11,000 bases of DNA, from contig CANGWP010000068.1 in NCBI GenBank assembly GCA_947457605.1, positions 1-11,000 on the forward strand. Direction: 5' to 3'. Position numbers and translations under genes: made by a program. The notes beneath the pieces are model-generated. The model was not told the origin of the DNA. It did no database searches and worked only from the letters and a program-made list of their open reading frames with translations. The stretch is from Bdellovibrionales bacterium (GTDB lineage: Bacteria; Bdellovibrionota; UBA1018; CAIMNF01). Position 1 is the stretch's first letter; every line of letters begins with the position of its first letter. Positions 1 through 5,736 of this stretch are shown here, one piece after another.

Positions 1-82
1 GATCTTGCCGGGGCAGTGGAGCTTTTTTCGGCGGCTTTGCCGCCCGAACAGAGATTTTTTCTCCCGCTACGAATCCATCCAT
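1..82 (-). CDS. Possible N-terminal start of an unidentified protein, cut by window edge
   Basis: On the minus strand an ATG at 82 opens a frame that stays open to the window edge, giving 27 codons that begin MDGFVAGEKISVRAAK and continue rich in Pro and Lys. It lies about 20 bases downstream of the expected start site of the leftward promoter at 109-136, which is the main reason to list it. No good Shine-Dalgarno sequence precedes the ATG, I recognise no domain, and 27 open codons could occur by chance. The transcript could instead be non-coding: it contains a GGCGGC-TTT-GCCGCC hairpin at 30-44. Sequence to the left of the window would decide. Confidence 0.25.
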   Translation of the reverse strand, partial: MDGFVAGEKISVRAAKPPKKAPLPRQD

Positions 83-108
83 GGACTCAACCACAACCAC
101 ACACATTC

Positions 109-136
109 AGGATACAAGGCTTCGAAACAGGGTCAA
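109..136 (-). promoter_or_regulatory. Sigma-70-like promoter reading left
   Basis: Read on the minus strand, TTGACC (131-136) is followed after 16 bases by TATCCT (109-114). This matches the -35 and -10 consensus TTGACA/TATAAT at 5 of 6 and 4 of 6 positions, with near-ideal spacing. The expected start site is near 101-103. The element lies in the non-coding gap just past the rsmI stop codon, so it would drive the next gene to the left of the window. No transcript evidence is available from sequence alone. Confidence 0.5.
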
Positions 137-153
137 CACATTTGAAGTCTTTT

Positions 154-1056
154 TTATTTTTTTTGGAATTCCAGAGCCCGCTTGTACGCCAAATTTTTTG
201 CGACAGAAAACCGGACAGTCACAATCTGGCATGCGGTTTTCGGCGCAATTCCAGCCTCAATCAAGCACTCCAGCGCAGATTCCCACTCCGGGGCGGCCTG
301 CTTTTTATTTAAACAATCCTTAGATAATGAAAGGGAAAACACCCACTCCCCCCGTTCATCAAGGCCTTGATCCTGAAGCTGTTTCAGGAAGTCAGGGCCC
401 CGCCCCCGAAACACCGCTTCATGAAGCTTTGTGAGCTCCTTGGCAAACACAAAGGACACCTCGACCCCGGACTCTTCACACCAGCCTTGAAGGCTCAAAA
501 GGGTATCCTTGATTCGATGCGGGCTCTCAAAGAAGATCCAGTTCGGACAAAGAGCCGCTTCCTTCAAATCCGTTAACAATTGAAAGGCTTCCACCTTCGT
601 TCTCGGGAAAAATCCATGAAAATACAAGGAACTACCGGTGAATCCCGCAATAGAAACCAGCGCCGAGAGCGCAGAGGGCCCTGGAACCGGCTCACAGCTG
701 ATCTGGGGAAAGTCCTGAAGAAGGCTCATCAGAACCGCTCCGGGGTCGCTCAGCCCTGGAGTCCCCGCATCGGTCACCACGCCAATCCATTGCGCCTTGG
801 CCTGAACCCCCTGAAGCAGCCCCCTCAGTTCTGACTCCTTGGAGTGCTGATCTACCCTTCGAAGGCTCTTGCCCTTGATGCCAAGCGAACTCAGTAGGGC
901 TTGGGTGTGGCGAGTGTCCTCGCACCAAAGCTCATCCACTGCGCGCAAAGTTTCAATGGCCCTCTCGCTCAGATCAGAGAGATTTCCAATGGGAGTCGCG
1001 ATCATTGAAATCCGGGGCAAATTCTGCCGATTGTCTCCTGTTTCAGTCCTTGGCAT
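154..1056 (-). CDS. rsmI: 16S rRNA 2'-O-ribose methyltransferase RsmI
   Basis: RsmI uses S-adenosylmethionine to 2'-O-methylate C1402 of 16S rRNA in the decoding centre; it is cytoplasmic. The 300-residue product is slightly longer than typical members (about 280-290). Visible family motifs are ATPIGNLSD (20-28), EDTR (46-49), TDAGTPGLSDPG (95-106), PGPSA (125-129), FFESPHRI (175-182) and KELTKLHE (206-213), the usual tetrapyrrole-methylase-fold order. ATG at 1056 gives an 18-residue lead before the first motif; Met18 (ATG at 1005) would start almost exactly at the fold. Neither has a clear Shine-Dalgarno, so the start is uncertain. It is divergent from the STAS gene, only 32 bases away, so the promoters must overlap coding sequence. 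Confidence 0.95.
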   Translation of the reverse strand: MPRTETGDNRQNLPRISMIATPIGNLSDLSERAIETLRAVDELWCEDTRHTQALLSSLGIKGKSLRRVDQHSKESELRGLLQGVQAKAQWIGVVTDAGTPGLSDPGAVLMSLLQDFPQISCEPVPGPSALSALVSIAGFTGSSLYFHGFFPRTKVEAFQLLTDLKEAALCPNWIFFESPHRIKDTLLSLQGWCEESGVEVSFVFAKELTKLHEAVFRGRGPDFLKQLQDQGLDERGEWVFSLSLSKDCLNKKQAAPEWESALECLIEAGIAPKTACQIVTVRFSVAKNLAYKRALEFQKK

Positions 1057-1077
1057 TCTGTCAGAAGGTTACTTTTT

Positions 1078-1083
1078 AAGGAG
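1078..1083 (+). promoter_or_regulatory. Ribosome binding site of the STAS gene
   Basis: AAGGAG at 1078-1083 lies 5 bases before ATG 1089. A GTG at 1083 is also in frame but overlaps the last base of this site, so ATG 1089 is preferred. Confidence 0.75.
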
Positions 1084-1088
1084 TGAAA

Positions 1089-1463
1089 ATGAAAGCACGA
1101 ATCAAGAACACCAACGAATCCATCATCATCTCGCTTGACGGCAAAGTGGACTATGAAACCCAGGACGAAGTTTGCAATCTGATCAATCGAACCGTATCCC
1201 AAAATCAGAATCGAACCGATCAAAGCACAAAGAAGATCATTCTGAACCTGAAAGAACTCGAGTTTGTCGGCTCAAGCGGCATCACCCAGTTCGTGCAGAG
1301 CTTAAAGGCAATTCATCAGCAGACCGACATCGTGCCAAAGTATTGTGGCGTTCGCTCGGAGTTCAAAAAAATCATGAAGGCCTTTGATGAAACCAACGAG
1401 TTTGATTTCTACGATGACGAGGCTCTGTCGAAAAAGAACGGCAAGGCCATTCTCGAGCAGTAG
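1089..1463 (+). CDS. Standalone STAS-domain protein, anti-sigma-factor antagonist type
   Basis: A 124-residue soluble protein with the SpoIIAA-type STAS fold across nearly its whole length. The diagnostic segment is ILNLKELEFVGSSGITQFV (50-68). The paired serines at 62-63 sit where SpoIIAA-type proteins are phosphorylated by a HPK/GHKL-type kinase. In such partner-switching systems the unphosphorylated form binds the anti-sigma kinase and frees its target; other STAS proteins act as scaffolds or in lipid-transport complexes, so the pathway here is open. No kinase, phosphatase or sigma factor is encoded nearby. The C-terminal 15-20 residues (after about 105) are acidic then lysine-rich and lie outside the fold core. 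The gene sits between rsmI and yraN on the opposite strand, and its stop is one base from the yraN stop. Confidence 0.85.
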   Translation: MKARIKNTNESIIISLDGKVDYETQDEVCNLINRTVSQNQNRTDQSTKKIILNLKELEFVGSSGITQFVQSLKAIHQQTDIVPKYCGVRSEFKKIMKAFDETNEFDFYDDEALSKKNGKAILEQ

Positions 1464-1464
1464 G

Positions 1465-1833
1465 CTAAAACACCACAAAACCCTTTCTGTGATTCATCTC
1501 CTCCCCCTCCCATGAAATGAGGTCGATCCTGATTTCTCGCGCATGCCCTGAATATCGTGCAAGATAGGCTCGGCATGCGCGCTTTAATCTGATCAGCTTT
1601 GATCCAAGGATGCTCTCCTCAGGGCTCACGTATGACCTCGGGTCCCGCATCCGGACCTCGACAAACACCAAAACACCGCCTCGCAACGCGCCTTCTTCGC
1701 ATACCAGATCCAGCTCCCCGCCCTTGAAATTCAAATTTCGCTCAAGAATTCGATATCCTCTGGATTTCAAATACTCCTCCGCCCGCCGCTCAAACCGCAA
1801 CCCGATCGCCCTTTTGTGATCACTAATCCACAT
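1465..1833 (-). CDS. yraN: YraN/UPF0102 family endonuclease-like protein
   Basis: A 122-residue protein of the usual YraN length. It belongs to a widespread family with a restriction-endonuclease-like PD-(D/E)xK fold and no firmly assigned cellular role. Family hallmarks present are a helical start with GxxxExxAEEYL character (11-22), GYRILERN (26-33), GGELDLV (38-44) containing the expected acidic metal ligands Glu40 and Asp42, and FVEVR (57-61) in place of the EVK/EVR core. Lys79 followed by a basic helix (LIRLKRACRAYL) also matches the family. The start ATG at 1833 gives the expected N-terminus, although its Shine-Dalgarno is weak. It faces the STAS gene tail to tail with one base between stops and diverges from greB. 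rsmI and yraN are neighbours in many proteobacteria. Confidence 0.92.
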   Translation of the reverse strand: MWISDHKRAIGLRFERRAEEYLKSRGYRILERNLNFKGGELDLVCEEGALRGGVLVFVEVRMRDPRSYVSPEESILGSKLIRLKRACRAYLARYSGHAREIRIDLISWEGEEMNHRKGFVVF

Positions 1834-1877
1834 GGACTCTTGCCTTTGCGAGAACCATGCCCGTATGCTCGAAAATC

Positions 1878-2444
1878 ATGAGCAAGGCCTTTACCAAAGA
1901 ACAAGACGGGGATCAGGACGAGGATTCCGGATCAGGAATCGATGAGCAGATCGCCCTTCTCCCGAACCGCAAAAACTACATGACTCCAAAAGGGCATGAG
2001 CGTCTGAAAAACGAACTTCATGATTTGCTCTACAAGACAAGACCCGACCTGACCCAGGTCATTGCCTGGGCTGCATCGAATGGCGATCGCTCCGAGAATG
2101 CGGATTACATCTATGGCAAGCGGCGGCTTCGCGAGATCGATCGACGGATCCGCTTTTTGTCAAAGCGCCTTGAGATCGCGGAAGTGATCGACCCGAAGTC
2201 TGTGCGCTCTGAAAAAGTGCAATTCGGAGCAACCGTGACCTACAGCAATGAAGAAGGAGCTGTAAAAAAGATCCGAATCGTCGGGATCGACGAGTCCACG
2301 CCCAGCGACGGAAAGATCTCCTGGATTTCGCCCATCGCAAAGGCACTGCTGAATCACTCTGTTGGCGACACCCCGAGCTTTCACTCACCTAAAGGAGAGG
2401 AAGAGCTTGAGATCCTGAAAATCGAATACCTGGAAATCCTCTAA
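1878..2444 (+). CDS. greB: Transcription elongation factor GreB
   Basis: GreB rescues backtracked RNA polymerase by inserting a coiled coil into the secondary channel and stimulating cleavage of the transcript 3' end. From ATG 1878 the protein has 188 residues: an acidic N-terminal extension (about 1-30), the coiled-coil domain (about 31-105), and an FKBP-like C-terminal domain (about 112-188). The tip AASNGDRSENADY (66-77) carries the catalytic acids Asp70 and Glu73. SENADYIYGKRRLREIDRR and FLSKRL are GreB-type rather than GreA-type. I prefer ATG 1878 because it gives MSKAFTKEQDGDQDED, the acidic start seen in GreB homologues of this subtype. An in-frame ATG at 1857 would add 7 residues; neither has a strong ribosome binding site. 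Its TAA overlaps the TAG of the GH26 gene on the other strand. Confidence 0.94.
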   Translation: MSKAFTKEQDGDQDEDSGSGIDEQIALLPNRKNYMTPKGHERLKNELHDLLYKTRPDLTQVIAWAASNGDRSENADYIYGKRRLREIDRRIRFLSKRLEIAEVIDPKSVRSEKVQFGATVTYSNEEGAVKKIRIVGIDESTPSDGKISWISPIAKALLNHSVGDTPSFHSPKGEEELEILKIEYLEIL

Positions 2445-3592
2445 AGATCGCCGAGAAAGCCAAGCACCTTTTTAGCTAGCAACTCCTTGAAATTCTCATT
2501 CTCCGGAGCCCCGGGGAAAGGCGAGTAGAAATGCTTGGGAGAATCCTGATCATTTCTCCAAAGAAGCGAATACGCAGGCTTGATCCGAGGTACCAGGATC
2601 CCCATTCGCTTTGCAAACTGTCTAAGTCCGTCGCGCTCCATGGGCCAGGCAAAGTAATCGGTCCAGAACTTCGAATAAACGATCCCCTCATTTCCGAATT
2701 CCGTGATTGCAGGAATTTTTCCATGCTCCTCCGCCCAATTCAAAAGAGTCACCACATCGCCCTTCCACTCATCAAGGGGACTGACTCCAAAAAAATACAG
2801 GTTCTCGGGCATGGATTTGAAGTATGCATCCACTCCAAGAATGTCCACATAGCTGTCGCCCGGGTAGCGTTCGAAATAATTTTTCTCGATGTCGTTTGGA
2901 GAATACGCATACAAAAGGTTGTGCACACCTTTGGTTTTCAGGTAGTTCGCAGTGAATCTCCATATTTTTTTGTACTCCTCCGGAGTGCAATGAGTGTTGC
3001 CCCACCAAAACCAGAAATAATTGTGTTCATGCCAGGGCCGAAAAACAACGGGAACATCTTTTACGCGTCCCAGAAACGAAACCAGACGATCAAGCCTTTG
3101 GCGAAAGAGCGCTTGGAAATGCGCGTCGGATACGATTTTTTTTGCGGTTTCTCCTGAAGTATTCCAGGCATCGGAATCAGCTCCCGTCTCATCGAAATTC
3201 GGGATGTGCCAGGACATCGTGACCACACCCCCTTTTTGGTGAACCGCCCGCATCTGGCTCACGATCAGATCTTCGTTCCAGTTTCCGATTTCGGCGAAGT
3301 CATACCCGACAACCGCCGGATCCTTTCCAAATGCCTTGTGCAGATCTGATTCCGGCAAGGCACCCCGCCAATCCGAGTTACTCTGCAAACGCCACCCTCT
3401 ACCCTCGTGAAAACCATTCTGGTGGCCATAAAGAATCTTGCCGTTCTCAAAATCGCGTGAGAGCCGAAAGAGTTTTCGATAGAGTCCCTTCACTTCCGGG
3501 GATGCAAGCGGGTCGACCTGGGCAAGTCCAGAGAGTGGAACCATCAGAAATGGAATCAAAAGCAGAATCGCCTTACGGATCGAAATTTCCAT
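2441..3592 (-). CDS. Exported glycoside hydrolase family 26, probable beta-1,4-mannanase
   Basis: A 383-residue protein with a Sec signal peptide (basic start, hydrophobic 8-23, likely cleavage after GLA-Q near 24-25) followed by a single GH26 TIM barrel. LYGHQNG (54-60) and the region PAVVGYDFAEIGNW (92-105) are typical of the family. The acid/base Glu189 lies in FRPWHEHNYFWFWWG (184-198), and the nucleophile Glu298 in PAITEFGNEG (294-303). SLLWRN (342-347) corresponds to the aromatic -1 subsite strand. GH26 enzymes are mostly retaining endo-beta-1,4-mannanases, with a few beta-1,3-xylanases and others, so the substrate is inferred. There is no carbohydrate-binding module and no lipobox, so the product should be periplasmic or secreted. 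It is the last gene of the minus-strand run, 91 bases after mscS, and could also have its own promoter. Confidence 0.9.
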   Translation of the reverse strand: MEISIRKAILLLIPFLMVPLSGLAQVDPLASPEVKGLYRKLFRLSRDFENGKILYGHQNGFHEGRGWRLQSNSDWRGALPESDLHKAFGKDPAVVGYDFAEIGNWNEDLIVSQMRAVHQKGGVVTMSWHIPNFDETGADSDAWNTSGETAKKIVSDAHFQALFRQRLDRLVSFLGRVKDVPVVFRPWHEHNYFWFWWGNTHCTPEEYKKIWRFTANYLKTKGVHNLLYAYSPNDIEKNYFERYPGDSYVDILGVDAYFKSMPENLYFFGVSPLDEWKGDVVTLLNWAEEHGKIPAITEFGNEGIVYSKFWTDYFAWPMERDGLRQFAKRMGILVPRIKPAYSLLWRNDQDSPKHFYSPFPGAPENENFKELLAKKVLGFLGDL

Positions 3593-3683
3593 GAATTTCG
3601 TTTAGCAAGGGATGTGCCGAGCTTGAAATGCATCCTATCGGATTAAATAAATTAAAAGTGTATAATTATTAAACAGAATTGGT
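3593..3683 (-). promoter_or_regulatory. AT-rich gap before the GH26 gene
   Basis: This 91-base gap is the longest intergenic space inside the minus-strand run, and its half nearest mscS (3640-3683) is markedly AT-rich compared with the neighbouring genes. That could hold a promoter for the GH26 gene, but I see no hexamer pair of good quality on the minus strand. I also see no convincing terminator hairpin for mscS. The Shine-Dalgarno before ATG 3592 is poor. Confidence 0.25.
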
Positions 3684-4712
3684 TTATTTTACAGGGTTGG
3701 CGGCAAGTGCTTCGACCCGAAGACGGGAGGTCTGAATTCCCGCCTTTTTTAGTTCGGCTTGCGCACGCATCAGAATGTCATCCACGATGATGTACTGCTG
3801 ATTGTAGTGAACAATCGGATAAAAAAGCCGGTAGAGCGCCCCCCGCTCCGTGATTTCCCGAAGCATCACAAGATGGGGCAGCTCTTGGAGAACCCCGGGG
3901 GTTTCGCGCAGGACCCGGTGAAGAATCTCCTTCACCTTCACCTCATCCGCACCTGGATCAAGCGTGAGATTGAGCCCCCGATGAATCGGCTTTTTGCGGG
4001 CGGAATAATTCGAGACATCCGACTGCGCGACCAGTCGATTGGGAAGAGTAAGCACTTCATCAAAGAAGCCAAAGAGGATCGTTGCACGCCAAGTGATCTC
4101 ATGAACTTCTCCGACAAAAACCTCACCATTTGGCCCATGCACCTCGATCCAATCGCCAATCTCATAGGGCTTGTCGAACTGGAGCGCAACTCCCGCAAAA
4201 AGATTTCCAAGAGTGTCCTGAAGCGCAAGACCTAGCACCACCGACACGAGTGCAGAGGTCGCCAGAAGCGGCGCCCAGCGCACCCCAAACACCGAAGTGG
4301 AAAGCCACGCGGCAAGGAAGATCGAAAATACCAGCGTGACGAGATTCACCAGCAGCACCGGCACACCCGCCGTCATGCTCTTATAAAAAAGGTATTCGAA
4401 CACAAGAATCTTGGTGATCCGAACGAGCACCAGGGCGCCAAAGCCGGCTGCGACCATGCCGACGTACGGGTAAAACCGTTCAAGCATGGAAGCCTGATTT
4501 TGGATCAGAAACTGCAGAAGCCAAAAAAACACGAAAATAAAATACGCGCTCAGGAGTTCTGCAAAGAGCTTTCGGATCATCTGATGCCTCGAAGGATTCA
4601 CCTTCCGAAGAAGCATCCGGTAAATCACATACGCAACGGCTCCAAGAACGCTCAATACAATGAGCGGCTCAAATCCAAGCAGATCCTGCAAACGCTCTTT
4701 CACACTTTCCAT
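3684..4712 (-). CDS. MscS-family mechanosensitive channel
   Basis: A 342-residue inner-membrane protein. Hydrophobic segments are visible near 15-35, 53-71, 82-104 and 117-137, followed by the pore-lining segment about 148-178. The pore helix contains the family signature VLGLALQDTLGNLFAGVALQFDKP in residues 159-182, followed by the beta domain with GDWIEV (186-191) and TLPNRLVAQSDVSNYS (222-237), and a cytoplasmic alpha/beta domain to about 335. Five predicted segments, two more than E. coli MscS, place it with the longer YnaI-like members. Such channels open under membrane tension to release solutes on hypo-osmotic shock. The ATG is one base past the gpsA stop and has AGGTGG upstream, so translation is probably coupled to gpsA. 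Confidence 0.93.
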   Translation of the reverse strand: MESVKERLQDLLGFEPLIVLSVLGAVAYVIYRMLLRKVNPSRHQMIRKLFAELLSAYFIFVFFWLLQFLIQNQASMLERFYPYVGMVAAGFGALVLVRITKILVFEYLFYKSMTAGVPVLLVNLVTLVFSIFLAAWLSTSVFGVRWAPLLATSALVSVVLGLALQDTLGNLFAGVALQFDKPYEIGDWIEVHGPNGEVFVGEVHEITWRATILFGFFDEVLTLPNRLVAQSDVSNYSARKKPIHRGLNLTLDPGADEVKVKEILHRVLRETPGVLQELPHLVMLREITERGALYRLFYPIVHYNQQYIIVDDILMRAQAELKKAGIQTSRLRVEALAANPVK

Positions 4713-4713
4713 A

Positions 4714-5736
4714 TCAGACCCACCTATCTTCCACCTGGGGCCTGGTCATCAGATGACTTACCCCTTGTTCCGCCGTCCACTCCCCTTCCAAAATCCGATA
4801 CACTGATTCCGTGATCGGCATCTCGACTCCCCGAGAGCGCGCAAACTCATAGACAATCTTGGTCGTCCGAACCCCTTCTGCAACCTGACCGAGTTCCGCA
4901 ATCACATCCTGAAGGGTTTCGCCCTTGGCAAGGTGGTAGCCCACCCTAAAATTCCGGGATTGGCTCGAACTGCAAGTTGCGATCAGATCCCCCATCCCGG
5001 AAAGGCCAAGGAAGGTTTCGGGAGTGGCACCCATGGCAACTCCGAACCGCACCATTTCGGCAAGCCCTCGGGAAAGGAGCAGAGATTTCGTATTCCAACC
5101 AAGACCTTTGCTCTCCAGAATTCCACTTGCGATCGCAAAGATGTTTTTCAAAGTCCCGCCCCACTCCACCCCGACCAGGTCATGTGTCGTGTAGACACGA
5201 AAGCGCTCGGTGGTGAAAATCTCTTCTCCCGCCTCCAGCACATCATCAAACTTGGATGCGACCACGGTGGCAGCCGGTTCACTTTTTGCAATTTCTCCGG
5301 CAAGGTTTGGACCGGAGATCGCACCGATCCGAAGAATCGGGATTTCCTCTTCCAACACTTGCGAAATCCTCTTCAGGCTCTGCTCTTCAATGCCCTTGGT
5401 GGCATGCAGGACAATCTCATGCCCCTTGAAGAAGGGGGCAACCACTTTGGCCTGCGCCCGGGTTGCATGCGAAGGAAGAGCGAAAATCACCAGATCAAGA
5501 CCCCGCTCAAACGCCTTTTCAAAACTGCTCACCGCCCGGATCTTGGAATCGAGCACAAGGTCCTTCACGTAATTCGGATTCATCCGGGTCGAATTCATCG
5601 CGCGTGCCTGATCCTCAGCGCGCACGTAGAGCGTAACCTCCGAGCAATTCCGGGCCGCAAGATTCGCAAGCACCGTGCCGAAGCTCCCCCCGCCGAGTAC
5701 GGCAACTCTTGAATTAGACCAAAAACCCTTTTTCAT
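4714..5736 (-). CDS. gpsA: NAD(P)-dependent glycerol-3-phosphate dehydrogenase GpsA
   Basis: GpsA reduces dihydroxyacetone phosphate to sn-glycerol-3-phosphate, the backbone precursor of phospholipids; it is cytoplasmic. The 340 residues show a Rossmann nucleotide site VAVLGGGSFGT (11-21), ALPSHA (86-91), the catalytic-region HATKGIE (111-117), SGPNLAGE (141-148), the active-site lysine in GGTLKNIFAIASG (193-205, Lys197), LSRGLAEM (221-228), GLSGMGDL (244-251) and SRNFRVG (260-266). Length is normal. The start at 5736 is chosen because GGGAG lies 6 bases upstream and the protein then begins MKKGFWSNSRVAVLGGG, as expected. A further in-frame ATG at 5769 would add 11 residues without family support. 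The start lies inside the 3' end of the acyltransferase gene (23-base overlap), suggesting translational coupling and a shared lipid-synthesis role. Confidence 0.96.
   Translation of the reverse strand: MKKGFWSNSRVAVLGGGSFGTVLANLAARNCSEVTLYVRAEDQARAMNSTRMNPNYVKDLVLDSKIRAVSSFEKAFERGLDLVIFALPSHATRAQAKVVAPFFKGHEIVLHATKGIEEQSLKRISQVLEEEIPILRIGAISGPNLAGEIAKSEPAATVVASKFDDVLEAGEEIFTTERFRVYTTHDLVGVEWGGTLKNIFAIASGILESKGLGWNTKSLLLSRGLAEMVRFGVAMGATPETFLGLSGMGDLIATCSSSQSRNFRVGYHLAKGETLQDVIAELGQVAEGVRTTKIVYEFARSRGVEMPITESVYRILEGEWTAEQGVSHLMTRPQVEDRWV
4720..4725 (-). promoter_or_regulatory. Ribosome binding site of the MscS-family gene
   Basis: AGGTGG on the minus strand, 7 bases before ATG 4712 and wholly within the last codons of gpsA. 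This supports ATG 4712 as the start and coupling to gpsA translation. Confidence 0.65.

Noticed and set aside
30..44. GGCGGC-TTT-GCCGCC hairpin as a rho-independent terminator
   Set aside because: On the plus strand the T-run begins about 10 bases after the stem, and on the minus strand the stem is followed by A residues, so neither strand has a canonical terminator.
1083..1088. GTG 1083 as start of the STAS gene
   Set aside because: It overlaps the AAGGAG ribosome site; ATG 1089 has correct spacing.
2531..3157. 208-codon open frame on the plus strand
   Set aside because: It is antisense to the GH26 gene, which carries both catalytic motifs; no domain or ribosome site supports the antisense frame.
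3661..3666. Perfect TATAAT on the plus strand
   Set aside because: It lies in an AT-rich gap, has no acceptable -35 at 16-18 bases, and would read antisense into the end of mscS.
4933..5712. 259-codon open frame on the plus strand
   Set aside because: It is antisense to gpsA, whose motifs are unambiguous; the translated sequence has no recognisable domain.
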